The notes under the pieces: model-generated
Database searches by the model: none
Told to the model about the DNA's origin: nothing
Seen by the model: only the letters and a program-made list of their open reading frames with translations
Position numbers and translations under genes: made by a program
NCBI RefSeq assembly: GCF_025753795.1
Contig: NZ_JAOWPS010000003.1
Span: 806,001-870,000, forward strand
Reading direction: 5' to 3'
Length of the DNA stretch: 64,000 nucleotides
From: Mesorhizobium sp. YC-39
GTDB taxonomy: Bacteria; Pseudomonadota; Alphaproteobacteria; Rhizobiales; Rhizobiaceae
Part shown: one piece after another, positions 33,698 to 42,514 of the stretch
How the letters are laid out: each line of letters begins with the position of its first letter
Position numbering within the stretch: position 1 is the stretch's first letter

Positions 33698-34588
33698 TTA
33701 CTCCAGATTCTGAACCTGTTCGCGAAACTGGTCGACGACCGCCTTCAGTTCCAGCCCGATGGCGGTCACCGCGGCGGCATTCGACTTCGAACACAGCGTA
33801 TTCGATTCGCGGTTGAATTCCTGCGCAAGAAAATCGAGCTTGCGGCCGATGGCGCCGCCGCCGGCCAGAAGCACCCGGCCCGACGCCACATGCGTCTTCA
33901 ACCGGTCGATCTCCTCGCGGATGTCGGCCTTGGTGGCCAGGAACGCCGCTTCCATATGCAAGCGGCTGGCGTCGAGATTGGCGGAGGCGTCCAGCAACAG
34001 TCGCACCTGCTCGGCAATCCTTTCGCGGATCGCCGCCGGCTCGCGCGAGGGATCGGCCTCGGCTCTGAGCGTCAGCGCCTCGATCGCATCGATATGGCCG
34101 GACAGCAGCGAACGAAGTGCTGTGCCCTCGCCCTGGCGCGCCTGCTCCAGCCCGCTCAGCGCAACCTCCAGCGCCGATACTATCGCGGTATCGAGCGCGG
34201 CTCGCGCCTCTTCGGTCTCGGTGGTTTCCGGGATGTCGAGCACGCCGCGCAGCGAAAGCAGCCCGTCGGCTGTCGCTGGCGCCACGCCGAACTGCTCCTG
34301 CAGCCGCCTGGCCAGCCCCGCCAGGTCTTTCAGGAAGGCCTCGTTAACAATCGGCTGCACCTGCTGGCCGGCGGCGCGGCCGATGGTCAGCGTCGCCTGG
34401 AAATTGCCGCGCGCAAAGCGCTTCTGCACCGTCTGCCTGACGGCCGGCTCCAGCCGCTCGAAGCCCTGCGGCAGCCGCAGCCTGACCTCGACGCTCTTGC
34501 CGTTGACGGATTTGACCTCCCAGGCGATCGACGTGCCGTCATGCTCGGCGACGGCACGTGCAAAACCGGTCATGCTTTGCAAATTCAT
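33698..34588 (-). CDS. YicC/YloC family endoribonuclease
   Basis: Protein of 296 residues with the YicC_N domain (MNLQSMTGFARA... WEVKSVNGKSVEVRLRLP) and the C-terminal DUF1732 domain (GRKLDFLAQEFNRESNTLCSKSN). Members from Escherichia coli and Bacillus are metal-dependent endoribonucleases that can act on small RNAs or mRNA. The ATG was preferred over an earlier one 19 codons upstream because MTGFARA is the conserved beginning. It is 3 nt upstream of gmk, so the two are co-translated or nearly so. Confidence 0.92.
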   Translation of the reverse strand: MNLQSMTGFARAVAEHDGTSIAWEVKSVNGKSVEVRLRLPQGFERLEPAVRQTVQKRFARGNFQATLTIGRAAGQQVQPIVNEAFLKDLAGLARRLQEQFGVAPATADGLLSLRGVLDIPETTETEEARAALDTAIVSALEVALSGLEQARQGEGTALRSLLSGHIDAIEALTLRAEADPSREPAAIRERIAEQVRLLLDASANLDASRLHMEAAFLATKADIREEIDRLKTHVASGRVLLAGGGAIGRKLDFLAQEFNRESNTLCSKSNAAAVTAIGLELKAVVDQFREQVQNLE

Positions 34589-34609
34589 GATGCCGCGTGT
34601 CCCCCCTGG

Positions 34610-34650
34610 CGCATGATCCCGGACCCGGTCTTCGGACCGGACCATACGCG
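34610..34650. repeat. Family A palindromic repeat, copy 4
   Basis: Outer arms GCATGATCC and GGACCATACGC pair imperfectly around an inner stem CCGGTC-TTC-GGACCGG. It lies in the 176-nt gap between mltG and yicC, in what would be the yicC 5' region, 22 nt before the start codon. Confidence 0.55.
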
Positions 34651-34764
34651 GCTTTACAATGCCAAAGCGTTTCCCGCACGTCTAAACCGACTTTAGGACG
34701 CTCCTGTCGAAAATATCGGTGTGTCCCTTGCAGCATCCGCAAGGGACGATTCAAATAGCTGACG

Positions 34765-35979
34765 CTACTGGGCAGCCCCCGCATCGCCATCGGCGTCGCC
34801 GCCTTCCACCGGAGCATCGGTTTGACCGTCCACCTTGGCGTCATCGCCCTCGGCCTGCTTCTTCTGCAGTGCTCGGTAGCGAGCGACGTTTTCATTGTGC
34901 TCGGCAAGCGTCGCGGCAAAAACGTGACCGCCGGTGCCGTCGGCAACGAAATAAAGGTCGTTGGTCTTAGACGGATTGGCCACGGCCTCCAATGAGGCGC
35001 GGCCGGGATTGGCGATCGGCGTCGGCGGCAGGCCATTGATCATATAGGTGTTGTAGGGCGTCGGCTTCTTGATGTCCGACTGGTAGATCGGGCGATCGGC
35101 GGGTTTGCCCTTGCCGCCAAATAGGCCATAGATGATGGTCGGATCCGACTGCAGCCGCATGCCCTTGGCCAGCCGGTTGAGGAAAACGGCAGCGACCCGC
35201 GAGCGTTCATCGCCCTTGCCCGTCTCCTTCTCGACGATCGAGGCCAGGATGACGAAATCTTCGGCGTTGGCCAGAGGCAGGTCGGGGGCACGCCGCTGCC
35301 AGACCTCGTCGACCAGCTTCTTCTGGTCAGCCAGCAATTTGTCGACCATCTGCTGGCGCGTTGCGCCACGGGTGAACCGCAGCGTGTCGGTGGCGAGGCT
35401 GCCTTCGGGCGGAACGGTTGCCGGCATATCGCCGGCAAGCCCGCCTTGGTCGGCTATGCGCTGCAGCGCCTGCTCGACCGTCAGCCCTTCCGGGATGGTC
35501 AGCGAATACATCACCGACTTGCCGCTCTTCAGCAACTCCATGATGTCGTGCATGGAAGCGCGCGGCTTGATCTCGTATTCGCCGGCCTTGAGCGCCGAAT
35601 CATTGCCGTAGGCACGCACGCCAAGGCGGAAGATGCGGGCATCGCTGATCAACCCGCGCCGCTCGAGCTGGTCGGCGATATCCTGGACGCCGGAATTCGG
35701 CTTGACCGGGAACGTGTCGCCATTGGCCGACGGGCCGGGTTCGTTGAACTCCTGCTTGCCGAAATACAAGGCAACGCCGGCTGCCAGAACCACCAGCATT
35801 ATCGAAGTGATGACGAAGTTCATGAATACGACGAACTGGCCGCGCGAGGCGCGTGAGCGCTTGGGCGGCGGCGTGCCGGCTTCAGGCCGCAATGCCTCGC
35901 TGGCCGTCTTCGGCACGATCGGGCTAGGCGTCGCTTGCTGTTGCGCCAATTCCCCATTATCCGCCGGATTTGTGTTCAT
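34765..35979 (-). CDS. mltG: Endolytic transglycosylase MltG
   Basis: Inner-membrane lytic enzyme that cleaves nascent peptidoglycan strands and may set glycan length. The 404-residue protein has a cytoplasmic N-tail of about 45 residues, one transmembrane helix (VVFMNFVITSIMLVVLAAGVAL), a LysM-like subdomain (about 88-150) and the YceG catalytic domain with Glu in ILASIVEKET, followed by SDPTIIYGL and YNTYMINGLPPTPIANPG. The acidic low-complexity tail (GDDAKVDGQTDAPVEGGDADGDAG) is probably disordered. It follows fabF, an order also found in Escherichia coli. Confidence 0.94.
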   Translation of the reverse strand: MNTNPADNGELAQQQATPSPIVPKTASEALRPEAGTPPPKRSRASRGQFVVFMNFVITSIMLVVLAAGVALYFGKQEFNEPGPSANGDTFPVKPNSGVQDIADQLERRGLISDARIFRLGVRAYGNDSALKAGEYEIKPRASMHDIMELLKSGKSVMYSLTIPEGLTVEQALQRIADQGGLAGDMPATVPPEGSLATDTLRFTRGATRQQMVDKLLADQKKLVDEVWQRRAPDLPLANAEDFVILASIVEKETGKGDERSRVAAVFLNRLAKGMRLQSDPTIIYGLFGGKGKPADRPIYQSDIKKPTPYNTYMINGLPPTPIANPGRASLEAVANPSKTNDLYFVADGTGGHVFAATLAEHNENVARYRALQKKQAEGDDAKVDGQTDAPVEGGDADGDAGAAQ

Positions 35980-36081
35980 AGCGCCCTACCGTTTGATCTC
36001 TCAGCGAATCCCCTTGGGCAGAGTAGGGGCGAATATGGCAAATTTGACGACAAGAACAACCCGTGCCGGTCGGCGGGCCGA

Positions 36082-37344
36082 TCAACCATTGTAGCGTTGG
36101 AAGACGAGCGAAGCGTTGGTGCCGCCGAAGCCGAAGGAGTTGGACAGCGCCACGTCGACCTGGCGGGCGCGCGGCTTGTGCGGCACCAGGTCGATCGCCG
36201 TTTCGCGCTCCGGGTTGTCGAGATTGATGGTGGCCGGCGCGATGTTGTCGCGAATGGCGAGGATCGAAAAGATCGCCTCGGCGGCGCCCGCCGCCCCCAG
36301 AAGATGGCCGATCGACGACTTGGTCGACGACATCGATATTTTCGACGCGGCATTGCCGACCAACCGCTCGACGGCGCCGAGTTCGATCGTGTCGGCCATG
36401 GTCGAGGTGCCGTGGGCGTTGATGTAGTCGACATCGGCGGGCGTCAGCTTGGCCCGGTTCAGGGCTGCCGTCATGCAGCGGAAGGCACCGTCGCCGTCTT
36501 CGGCGGGTGCTGTGATGTGATAGGCATCGCCGGTCAGGCCGTAACCGGTGACCTCGGCATAGATCCTGGCGCCGCGCGCCTTGGCATGTTCGAGCGCTTC
36601 CAGCACGACGACGCCGGCGCCCTCGCCCATGACGAAGCCGTCACGGTCGCGGTCATAAGGACGCGAGGCCGTTTGCGGGGCATCGTTGCGCTCGGTGGAC
36701 AGCGCCCGGCAAGCGGCGAAACCGGCGATCGACAGCCGCGTCACCGGCGCCTCAGCGCCGCCCGCGACCATGACGTCGGCATCGCCCCACATGATCAGCC
36801 GGGCGGCATCGCCGATGGCATGGGCGCCAGTGGAGCAAGCGGTGACGACGGCGTGGTTGGGGCCTTTCAGCCCATGCCGGATCGAGACCTGGCCGGAGAC
36901 GAGATTGATGATCTGGCCGGGGATGAAGAACGGGCTGATGCGGCGCGGACCACGCTCCTTCAGGATCATCGCGTTCTCGGCGATGCCTTCGATGCCACCG
37001 ATGCCAGAGCCGATCAGCACACCAGTGGCGCACTGATCCTCATGCGTCTTTGGCGTCCAGCCCGAGTCCTTCAGCGCTTCATCGGCGGCTGCGATCCCGT
37101 AAAGGATGAAGTCGCCGATCTTGCGCAGTTCCTTCGGCTCGAGAACGGCCTCGGGATTGAAGGTGGCGTTCTCGCCGTTGCCGCGCGGAACGACATGGGC
37201 GATCTTGCAGGCAAGATCCTCCACTTCGAACTCGGTGATGCGCTTGGCGGCGCTGCGGCCGGTCAGGAGTTCCTTCCAGCTATGCTCGAAGCCCATGCCG
37301 AACGGCGAAAGCAGCCCAAGGCCCGTGACGACGACACGCCTCAT
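36082..37344 (-). CDS. fabF: Beta-ketoacyl-ACP synthase II (FabF)
   Basis: Condensing enzyme elongating acyl-ACP with malonyl-ACP, including the temperature-linked 16:1 to 18:1 step. The 420-residue thiolase-fold protein has the active-site Cys in VTACSTGAHAIGDA, and the two catalytic histidines in HGTSTMADT and KSSIGHLLGAAG. The N-terminus MRRVVVTGLGLLSPFG is typical. It lies 34 nt downstream of acpP, the classic order, in the same transcription unit as fabD and fabG. Confidence 0.96.
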   Translation of the reverse strand: MRRVVVTGLGLLSPFGMGFEHSWKELLTGRSAAKRITEFEVEDLACKIAHVVPRGNGENATFNPEAVLEPKELRKIGDFILYGIAAADEALKDSGWTPKTHEDQCATGVLIGSGIGGIEGIAENAMILKERGPRRISPFFIPGQIINLVSGQVSIRHGLKGPNHAVVTACSTGAHAIGDAARLIMWGDADVMVAGGAEAPVTRLSIAGFAACRALSTERNDAPQTASRPYDRDRDGFVMGEGAGVVVLEALEHAKARGARIYAEVTGYGLTGDAYHITAPAEDGDGAFRCMTAALNRAKLTPADVDYINAHGTSTMADTIELGAVERLVGNAASKISMSSTKSSIGHLLGAAGAAEAIFSILAIRDNIAPATINLDNPERETAIDLVPHKPRARQVDVALSNSFGFGGTNASLVFQRYNG

Positions 37345-37378
37345 CGCAGGTCCTCCCAGGTGATGCCTGCGGAAAGCT

Positions 37379-37615
37379 TCAGGCCGAGGCCTTGTCGATG
37401 TACTTCACGGCATCGCCAACGGTCAGGATGGTCTCGGCCGCATCGTCCGGAATCTCGACGCCGAACTCTTCTTCGAACGCCATGACGAGTTCGACCGTGT
37501 CGAGGCTGTCCGCGCCCAGATCATCGATGAAGCTCGCCTGCTCCGTCACCTTGTCGGCATCGACGCCAAGGTGCTCGATGACGATCTTCTTGACGCGCTC
37601 TGCGGTGTCACTCAT
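37379..37615 (-). CDS. acpP: Acyl carrier protein AcpP
   Basis: Acidic 78-residue carrier for fatty-acid synthesis. The phosphopantetheine-bearing Ser37 lies in the GADSLDTVEL motif. The start MSDTAERVKKIV is the usual one; a nearby upstream ATG would add three residues. It is the most abundant protein of the pathway, and it has a 188-nt upstream gap carrying its own predicted promoter, so its expression can exceed that of fabG upstream. Confidence 0.97.
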   Translation of the reverse strand: MSDTAERVKKIVIEHLGVDADKVTEQASFIDDLGADSLDTVELVMAFEEEFGVEIPDDAAETILTVGDAVKYIDKASA

Positions 37616-37648
37616 TTGGGGCATCCTCGTCTTTTGGTTGTCTGTCTT

Positions 37649-37677
37649 CGTTAGCGGGCAGAATGCCGCTAATCAAG
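37649..37677 (-). promoter_or_regulatory. Candidate promoter of acpP
   Basis: On the minus strand CTTGAT is followed after 17 nt by CTAACG, a good -35 and a weak -10 for the rhizobial consensus. The start would be about 30 nt before the acpP codon. The 188-nt gap after fabG is otherwise unexplained. Confidence 0.35.
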
Positions 37678-37803
37678 CTGAAAGATGGTCCTGCCAGAAA
37701 CGCAACGGCACCAGACCGGTTTTTGCCCGAACCGCCGGGTTGCGGGCCGCATTACACGAAAATCGGTCTGGGTCCAAGGCGAAATGGGTGTTTTCCGCAA
37801 CTG

Positions 37804-38541
37804 TCAAATCATCGCCATGCCGCCATTCACATGAATGGTCTGGCCGGTGACATAGGCCGCTTCGTTGGAAGCGAGGTAGGCCACGGCGGAAGCGACTTCG
37901 GCGGTGGTGCCCATGCGCCTTGTCGGGATCGCCGCCATGATCGTCTCCTTCTGCTTGTCGTTGAGCTTGTCGGTCATCGCCGATTCGATGAAGCCCGGGG
38001 CGACGCAATTGACGGTGATGTTGCGGGTGGCGATCTCCTGCGCCAGCGACTTGGAAAAACCGATCATGCCGGCCTTGGAGGCGCAGTAATTGGTCTGGCC
38101 AGGATTGCCGGTGACGCCGACGACCGAGGTGATGTTGATGATGCGGCCGTGCCGGCGTCGCATCATCGGATGGGTAAGCTCGCGGGTCAGCCGGAACACG
38201 GCGGTCAGATTGACCTCGAGCACGCTGTCCCAGTCGGCGTCCGCCATGCGCACGAAAAGCCCGTCCTTGGTGATGCCGGCATTGTTGACGAGGATATCGA
38301 CGCCTTCGAGATCGGCCTCTGCCTTCTGGCCGAGCGCCTTGACCTCGTCGCGATCGGCAAGATTGGCCGGAAACAGCTTGACCCGGTCGCCGAGTTCGGC
38401 GGCCAGCGCTTCAAGCTTCTCGACACGCGTGCCATGCAGGCCGACGACGGCGCCCTGCGCATGCAGCACCCTGGCGATCGCCTCGCCGATGCCTCCAGAT
38501 GCGCCGGTGACGAGCGCCTTGCGGCCAGTCAGTTCGAACAT
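37804..38541 (-). CDS. fabG: 3-oxoacyl-ACP reductase FabG
   Basis: NADPH-dependent reductase of 245 residues for the first reduction of the elongation cycle. Cofactor motif TGASGGIG (12-19), NNAG at 86-89, and the catalytic Ser139, Tyr152 and Lys156 are all present, and the C-terminus ends YVTGQTIHVNGGMAMI, the tetramer contact. Located between fabD (59 nt upstream) and acpP, it is the housekeeping enzyme rather than one of the many SDR paralogues. Confidence 0.96.
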   Translation of the reverse strand: MFELTGRKALVTGASGGIGEAIARVLHAQGAVVGLHGTRVEKLEALAAELGDRVKLFPANLADRDEVKALGQKAEADLEGVDILVNNAGITKDGLFVRMADADWDSVLEVNLTAVFRLTRELTHPMMRRRHGRIINITSVVGVTGNPGQTNYCASKAGMIGFSKSLAQEIATRNITVNCVAPGFIESAMTDKLNDKQKETIMAAIPTRRMGTTAEVASAVAYLASNEAAYVTGQTIHVNGGMAMI

Positions 38542-38600
38542 TTTTGTCTCCCGATCTTAGAGAACACCCTTCACATGGGCGCGTTCAAATCGCCAGTGGA

Positions 38601-39542
38601 TTATGCGAGTGCCGCCAGTGCCGCCTCGACATCTGCCGCTGTGCCGACGGCGCCGGTGGCGATGTCGCGGTTGATGCGGCGCGCCAGTCCCGACAGCACC
38701 TTGCCGGCGCCGACTTCGTAAAGCGTCGAAACGCCGTTGACGCCGAACCATTCCACCGTCTCGCGCCAACGCACGCGGGCGACAACCTGCTCGACCAGGC
38801 GGCGGGCGATCTCGTCCGGATCGCTTGTCGGGGTGACGGTGACATTGGAGACGATGGGAACGACCGGTGCGTTCTTCTTCACGCCGGCGAGCGCCTCGCG
38901 CATGATATCGGCCGCCGGCTTCATCAGCGCCGAGTGGAACGGCGCCGAGACCTGCAGCATCAGCGCCCGCTTGGCGCCTTTTTCCGTGCACAGTTTTGCC
39001 GCCAGTTCGACTGCGGCCCTGGCGCCGGAAATCACCAGTTGGCCGCCGCCATTGTCGTTGGCGATCTGGCAGATGGAACCTTTGGACGCCTCTGCGCAGG
39101 CGTCTTCGACTTCGGCCTGTTCCAGCCCGATGATCGCCGCCATGGCGCCCTCGCCGGCCGGCACCGCCGCCTGCATGGCGTTGCCGCGGATGCGCAGCAG
39201 CCGGGCGGCATCCGCGACCGAAACGAAACCGGCGGCGGCAAGTGCCGAATATTCACCGAGCGAATGTCCGGCAACATAGGCGACCTTGTCCTTCAGCGAG
39301 AAGCCGCGCGATTCCAGCGCCCGGATCGCGGCAAGCGAGACCGCCATCAGCGCCGGCTGGGCGTTGGCGGTCAGCATCAGCGTCTCTTCCGGTCCCTCCC
39401 AGATCAGCTTCGACAGGTTTTCGCCGAGCGCGTCGTCGACTTCTTCGAAGATTTTCCGCGATTCCACAAAGGCATCGGCGAGATCCTTGCCCATGCCGAC
39501 AGCCTGGCTGCCCTGTCCCGGAAAGGTGAATGCGACGGCCAT
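38601..39542 (-). CDS. fabD: Malonyl-CoA--ACP transacylase FabD
   Basis: Transfers malonyl from CoA to ACP. The 313-residue protein starts MAVAFTFPGQGSQAVGMG, has nucleophile Ser94 in AGHSLGEYSA and the catalytic His in QVSAPFHSALM. Forty-one codons upstream are open but unlike the family, so the ATG at the conserved N-terminus was used. It is the first gene of the minus-strand fatty-acid cluster; a CTTGAC lies about 60 nt upstream. Confidence 0.96.
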   Translation of the reverse strand: MAVAFTFPGQGSQAVGMGKDLADAFVESRKIFEEVDDALGENLSKLIWEGPEETLMLTANAQPALMAVSLAAIRALESRGFSLKDKVAYVAGHSLGEYSALAAAGFVSVADAARLLRIRGNAMQAAVPAGEGAMAAIIGLEQAEVEDACAEASKGSICQIANDNGGGQLVISGARAAVELAAKLCTEKGAKRALMLQVSAPFHSALMKPAADIMREALAGVKKNAPVVPIVSNVTVTPTSDPDEIARRLVEQVVARVRWRETVEWFGVNGVSTLYEVGAGKVLSGLARRINRDIATGAVGTAADVEAALAALA

Positions 39543-39574
39543 ATGCGGCTCCCCAGAGGCTGGTTTTTCCCTGC

Positions 39575-39603
39575 CTGTGACCAAGGCGGCCGGCCAAGTC
39601 AAG
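39575..39603 (-). promoter_or_regulatory. Candidate promoter of the fabD operon
   Basis: A perfect CTTGAC (-35 of the rhizobial consensus) on the minus strand is followed after 17 nt by TCACAG, a poor -10. Alphaproteobacterial promoters often tolerate weak -10 elements when the -35 is strong, but this remains tentative. Confidence 0.3.
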
Positions 39604-39809
39604 TCCGCGATGGGCCGATCCGTGACGGTTCCGGCACTGCGATGGCGGCCGAGTGCCTGTTCCAAAAGGCTTTTTGGCGATCACTCATGATGAAAATCGC
39701 TCACGATTCGTTTGCTGGCTCTTCTTATTTTCGCCACAGGCGCTAGCTTTTCGTGACAGTACGATGACAATTCAGTGAAGCTAATGTTACGGGCCGGGGA
39801 AAGATCAAG

Positions 39810-41735
39810 GTGGCAAGAGTTAGGAAAGGTGCAGGTAAGGCTGCGCCACAGTTTCTGGAAGGCGATCCGTCCACCGGCTATTTGCCGGGGCGGAAAGGGC
39901 CTGTCATCCGCTATGGCCTCGCCAGCCTGCTCGCCGCCGCTATCCTGGTGTTTGCAATCGAATTGATCGTGCGTGGCGACTTTGCCGGCACCGTCTCCTT
40001 CTTCCTGCAGCCCTTCAAGCCGGGCTGGACCACCATCATCATCTTCGCGCTGGTGCTGGTCGGGCTCGACGCCGTGCTCGGCCGCAGCCACCAGAGCCTG
40101 ATGATCGTCGCGCCGCTGACCCTGGCGCTGGCCTTTGTAGGCCATCAGAAGTCGCACTATCTCGGTGATCCGCTCTATCCGACCGATTTCCTCTATTCCC
40201 GCCAGATCGTGGCACTGATGCCGCTTCTGGTGCGTGACCGCCCGGGAACCGCCATCGCCATGGCGGTCGGCATCATCGGCGGCCTGTCGCTGCTCGTCTA
40301 TGGCTGGCGGCTATGGCGCCGGCGGGTGCCGGCGCTCAGCCACAAGGGCCGCCTGGCCCGACTGGCGCTGACCGTGCCACTTCTCGCCTTCTTCGTATCG
40401 ATCATGGATTACGCCACCTTCTCCTGGACCCGCGACCGGCTGCAGATCATCCCAATCATGTGGGACCAGAAGGAGAACTACGCCTCCAACGGCTTTGCGC
40501 TCGCCTTCGCGCTTAACGTGCCGATGGCGCACGTCTCGGCGCCGGCAGGCTATTCCGACAAGGCAATCGCGGCGATCGACAGGCCCGGTGTGACGGCCAC
40601 GATGCCGGCCGAAAAGCCTGACATCATCGTCGTCATGAGCGAATCCTTCTGGGATCCGACCAAGCTGCCGGGCGTCACCATCACGCCCGACCCGATCCCC
40701 AATGTGCGCGCGTTGCGCTCGGGCTACATGTTCTCGCCCGAATTCGGCGGCATGACCGCCAATATCGAATTCGAGGCGCTGACCGGCTTTTCCAACGCCT
40801 TCCTGCCGGCGGGCAGCATTCCCTATCAGCAATATGTGCGCACGCCGACGCCCTCGCTGGCGACCTTCCTGAAAAGTCAGGGCTACCGGGCACGCGCCAT
40901 TCATCCGGGCACCAACTGGTTCTGGAACCGGGGCGCGGTCTACGCCGATTTCGGCTTCAACGACTTCAAGTCCGAGGAGACGTTGCCACCGATGCAAAAG
41001 CGCGGACCGCTGGCATCGGATGCGGCGATGACCGACGAAATCATCCGCGAGGCCGACGCCAGCGCCGATCCTGTCTTCTTCTTCGCCGTCAGCCTGCAGA
41101 ACCACGGGCCCTACGAACCCTACCGTTACTACAATCCGACCCACAAGGTGCAGGCGCCGATCAGCCAGTGGGCGCGTGAATCGCTGTTGAGTTACACGGA
41201 AGGCTCTTCCGATGCGGATCGCGGCCTTGAACGGCTGATCGAGTGGGCCAAGAAACGCGAGCGGCCGACGGTTATCGCCTTCTTCGGTGACCATCTGCCG
41301 CCGCTTGGCCCGGTCTATGTCGAGACGGGCTTCATGAAGGACAATGTCGCGCCGCGCAAGGAGCCGGCCGACCAGATGCTGCAGCATCACCAGACGCCGC
41401 TGATCATCTGGTCGAACCGCACCGGTCCGGCCGAGGACATGGGCGCGGTGAGCCCGGCCTTCCTGCCCTATCATATCCTGACCACGGCCGGGATCAGCCA
41501 TCCCTACTACACCGGCTTCCTTGGCCAGATGCGAGAGCGCTACCGCGTCGTCGACCGCAATTTGCTGCTGACGCCGACGGGCGAGGCCATTCCCGACTGG
41601 GCACGGCAGAAGAACATCGACCCCGCCATCAACAACTTCCGCCTGCTGCAGTACGACATGATGTTCGGCAAGCGCCGTGCAGCGCCCGACTTCTTCCCCG
41701 AAACAGTGAACAAGCTCGGCCCGCATACAAGCTGA
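39810..41735 (+). CDS. LtaS/OpgB-type phosphoglycerol transferase (sulfatase-fold membrane protein)
   Basis: Inner-membrane protein of 641 residues with five predicted helices (between about 33 and 200) and a large periplasmic alkaline-phosphatase-fold domain. The metal and nucleophile residues of lipoteichoic-acid synthase-like enzymes are recognisable: Glu278 (VMSESFWDP), Thr325 (IEFEALTG) and Asp-His in FFGDHLPP. In Gram-negatives such enzymes move phosphoglycerol from phosphatidylglycerol onto periplasmic glucans or other envelope sugars; cyclic beta-glucan modification is a reasonable guess for a rhizobium. The start is a GTG with GGGGA upstream. It is monocistronic and divergent from fabD. 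Confidence 0.85.
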   Translation: MARVRKGAGKAAPQFLEGDPSTGYLPGRKGPVIRYGLASLLAAAILVFAIELIVRGDFAGTVSFFLQPFKPGWTTIIIFALVLVGLDAVLGRSHQSLMIVAPLTLALAFVGHQKSHYLGDPLYPTDFLYSRQIVALMPLLVRDRPGTAIAMAVGIIGGLSLLVYGWRLWRRRVPALSHKGRLARLALTVPLLAFFVSIMDYATFSWTRDRLQIIPIMWDQKENYASNGFALAFALNVPMAHVSAPAGYSDKAIAAIDRPGVTATMPAEKPDIIVVMSESFWDPTKLPGVTITPDPIPNVRALRSGYMFSPEFGGMTANIEFEALTGFSNAFLPAGSIPYQQYVRTPTPSLATFLKSQGYRARAIHPGTNWFWNRGAVYADFGFNDFKSEETLPPMQKRGPLASDAAMTDEIIREADASADPVFFFAVSLQNHGPYEPYRYYNPTHKVQAPISQWARESLLSYTEGSSDADRGLERLIEWAKKRERPTVIAFFGDHLPPLGPVYVETGFMKDNVAPRKEPADQMLQHHQTPLIIWSNRTGPAEDMGAVSPAFLPYHILTTAGISHPYYTGFLGQMRERYRVVDRNLLLTPTGEAIPDWARQKNIDPAINNFRLLQYDMMFGKRRAAPDFFPETVNKLGPHTS

Positions 41736-41776
41736 GCGACATATCGCCCTTGCAACAGCCGGATTTTCCGCTTGCC

Positions 41777-41805
41777 CTTGCCTTCCGGCCGGATTGCTGT
41801 ATAGA
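41777..41805 (+). promoter_or_regulatory. Predicted promoter of the rpsF-rpsR operon
   Basis: CTTGCC is followed after 17 nt by TATAGA, a good promoter for this group. The start near 41812 gives a leader of about 220 nt, long enough to hold an autoregulatory structure of the S6:S18 kind, and a 19-nt perfect palindrome lies within it. Confidence 0.45.
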
Positions 41806-41851
41806 CGCCCGCAATCTGCCGGTCCTTGCTGGGGGCTGAACGGAGGGCCGG

Positions 41852-41870
41852 AGGTTTTTTCAAAAAACCT
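41852..41870 (+). other. Perfect 9-bp hairpin in the rpsF leader
   Basis: AGGTTTTTT and AAAAAACCT flank a single C. The stem is AT-rich and stands out in a GC-rich leader. A role in S6:S18 feedback or as a processing site is possible but unproven; a real RNA hairpin would need to open some inner pairs to form a loop. Confidence 0.45.
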
Positions 41871-42031
41871 TCGTGTGAAGCCAGAAGCGCTTCCGCCTCC
41901 CGTGTCTCCGCTCTCGACCGTCTCGTTATGCTCCTTTCTTCCCCGCCCCTCCGGGACCAGCGGGTCAGAGAAGTTGCAGAGGCTTTTGCCGCCGGGAACC
42001 GGGAGAGAAACGAAGAAAGGCAAAGAACTAT

Positions 42032-42514
42032 ATGGCTCTCTACGAACATGTGTTTCTTGCCCGGCAGGACCTCTCGCAGCAGCAGGTCGATGCGCTTGTC
42101 GAACAGTACAAGGGCGTCATCTCAGCGAATGGCGGGTCCGTCGGCCGGGTCGAGAACTGGGGACTGAAGTCCCTCACCTACCGGGTCAACAAGAACCGGA
42201 AGGCCTATTACACTCTGATGGACATCACCTGCCCGCCGGCCGCGCTCAACGAGATGGAGCGCCAGATGGGCCTGTCCGAGGATGTGCTGCGTTTCCTCAC
42301 CATCAAGGTCGATGCGCATGAGGAAGGCCCGTCGGCGATGATGCAGAAGCGCGAAGAGCGCTCGGAGCGCGGCGGCTTCGGCGACCGCGACCGCGGCCCG
42401 CGCTCGTTCGGCGACCGCGATCGCGGCGACCGTGGCGATCGTCCGCCGCGCAGCTTCGGCGATCGCGACCGTGGTGACCGTCCGCCGCGCAGCTTTGAAG
42501 GAGGTGCAGAATAA
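42032..42514 (+). CDS. rpsF: 30S ribosomal protein S6
   Basis: S6 binds the central domain of 16S rRNA as a heterodimer with S18. The conserved core (YEHVFLARQDLSQQQVDALVEQY ... RVENWGLKSLTYRVNKNRKAYYTLMDI) occupies about 95 residues. The 160-residue product is longer than usual because of a tail of Arg/Asp/Gly repeats (GDRDRG, RPPRSF) from about 115 onward, a common feature in Rhizobiales and perhaps RNA-contacting. The stop overlaps the rpsR start in TAATG, fitting equal production of the two partners. Confidence 0.96.
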   Translation: MALYEHVFLARQDLSQQQVDALVEQYKGVISANGGSVGRVENWGLKSLTYRVNKNRKAYYTLMDITCPPAALNEMERQMGLSEDVLRFLTIKVDAHEEGPSAMMQKREERSERGGFGDRDRGPRSFGDRDRGDRGDRPPRSFGDRDRGDRPPRSFEGGAE

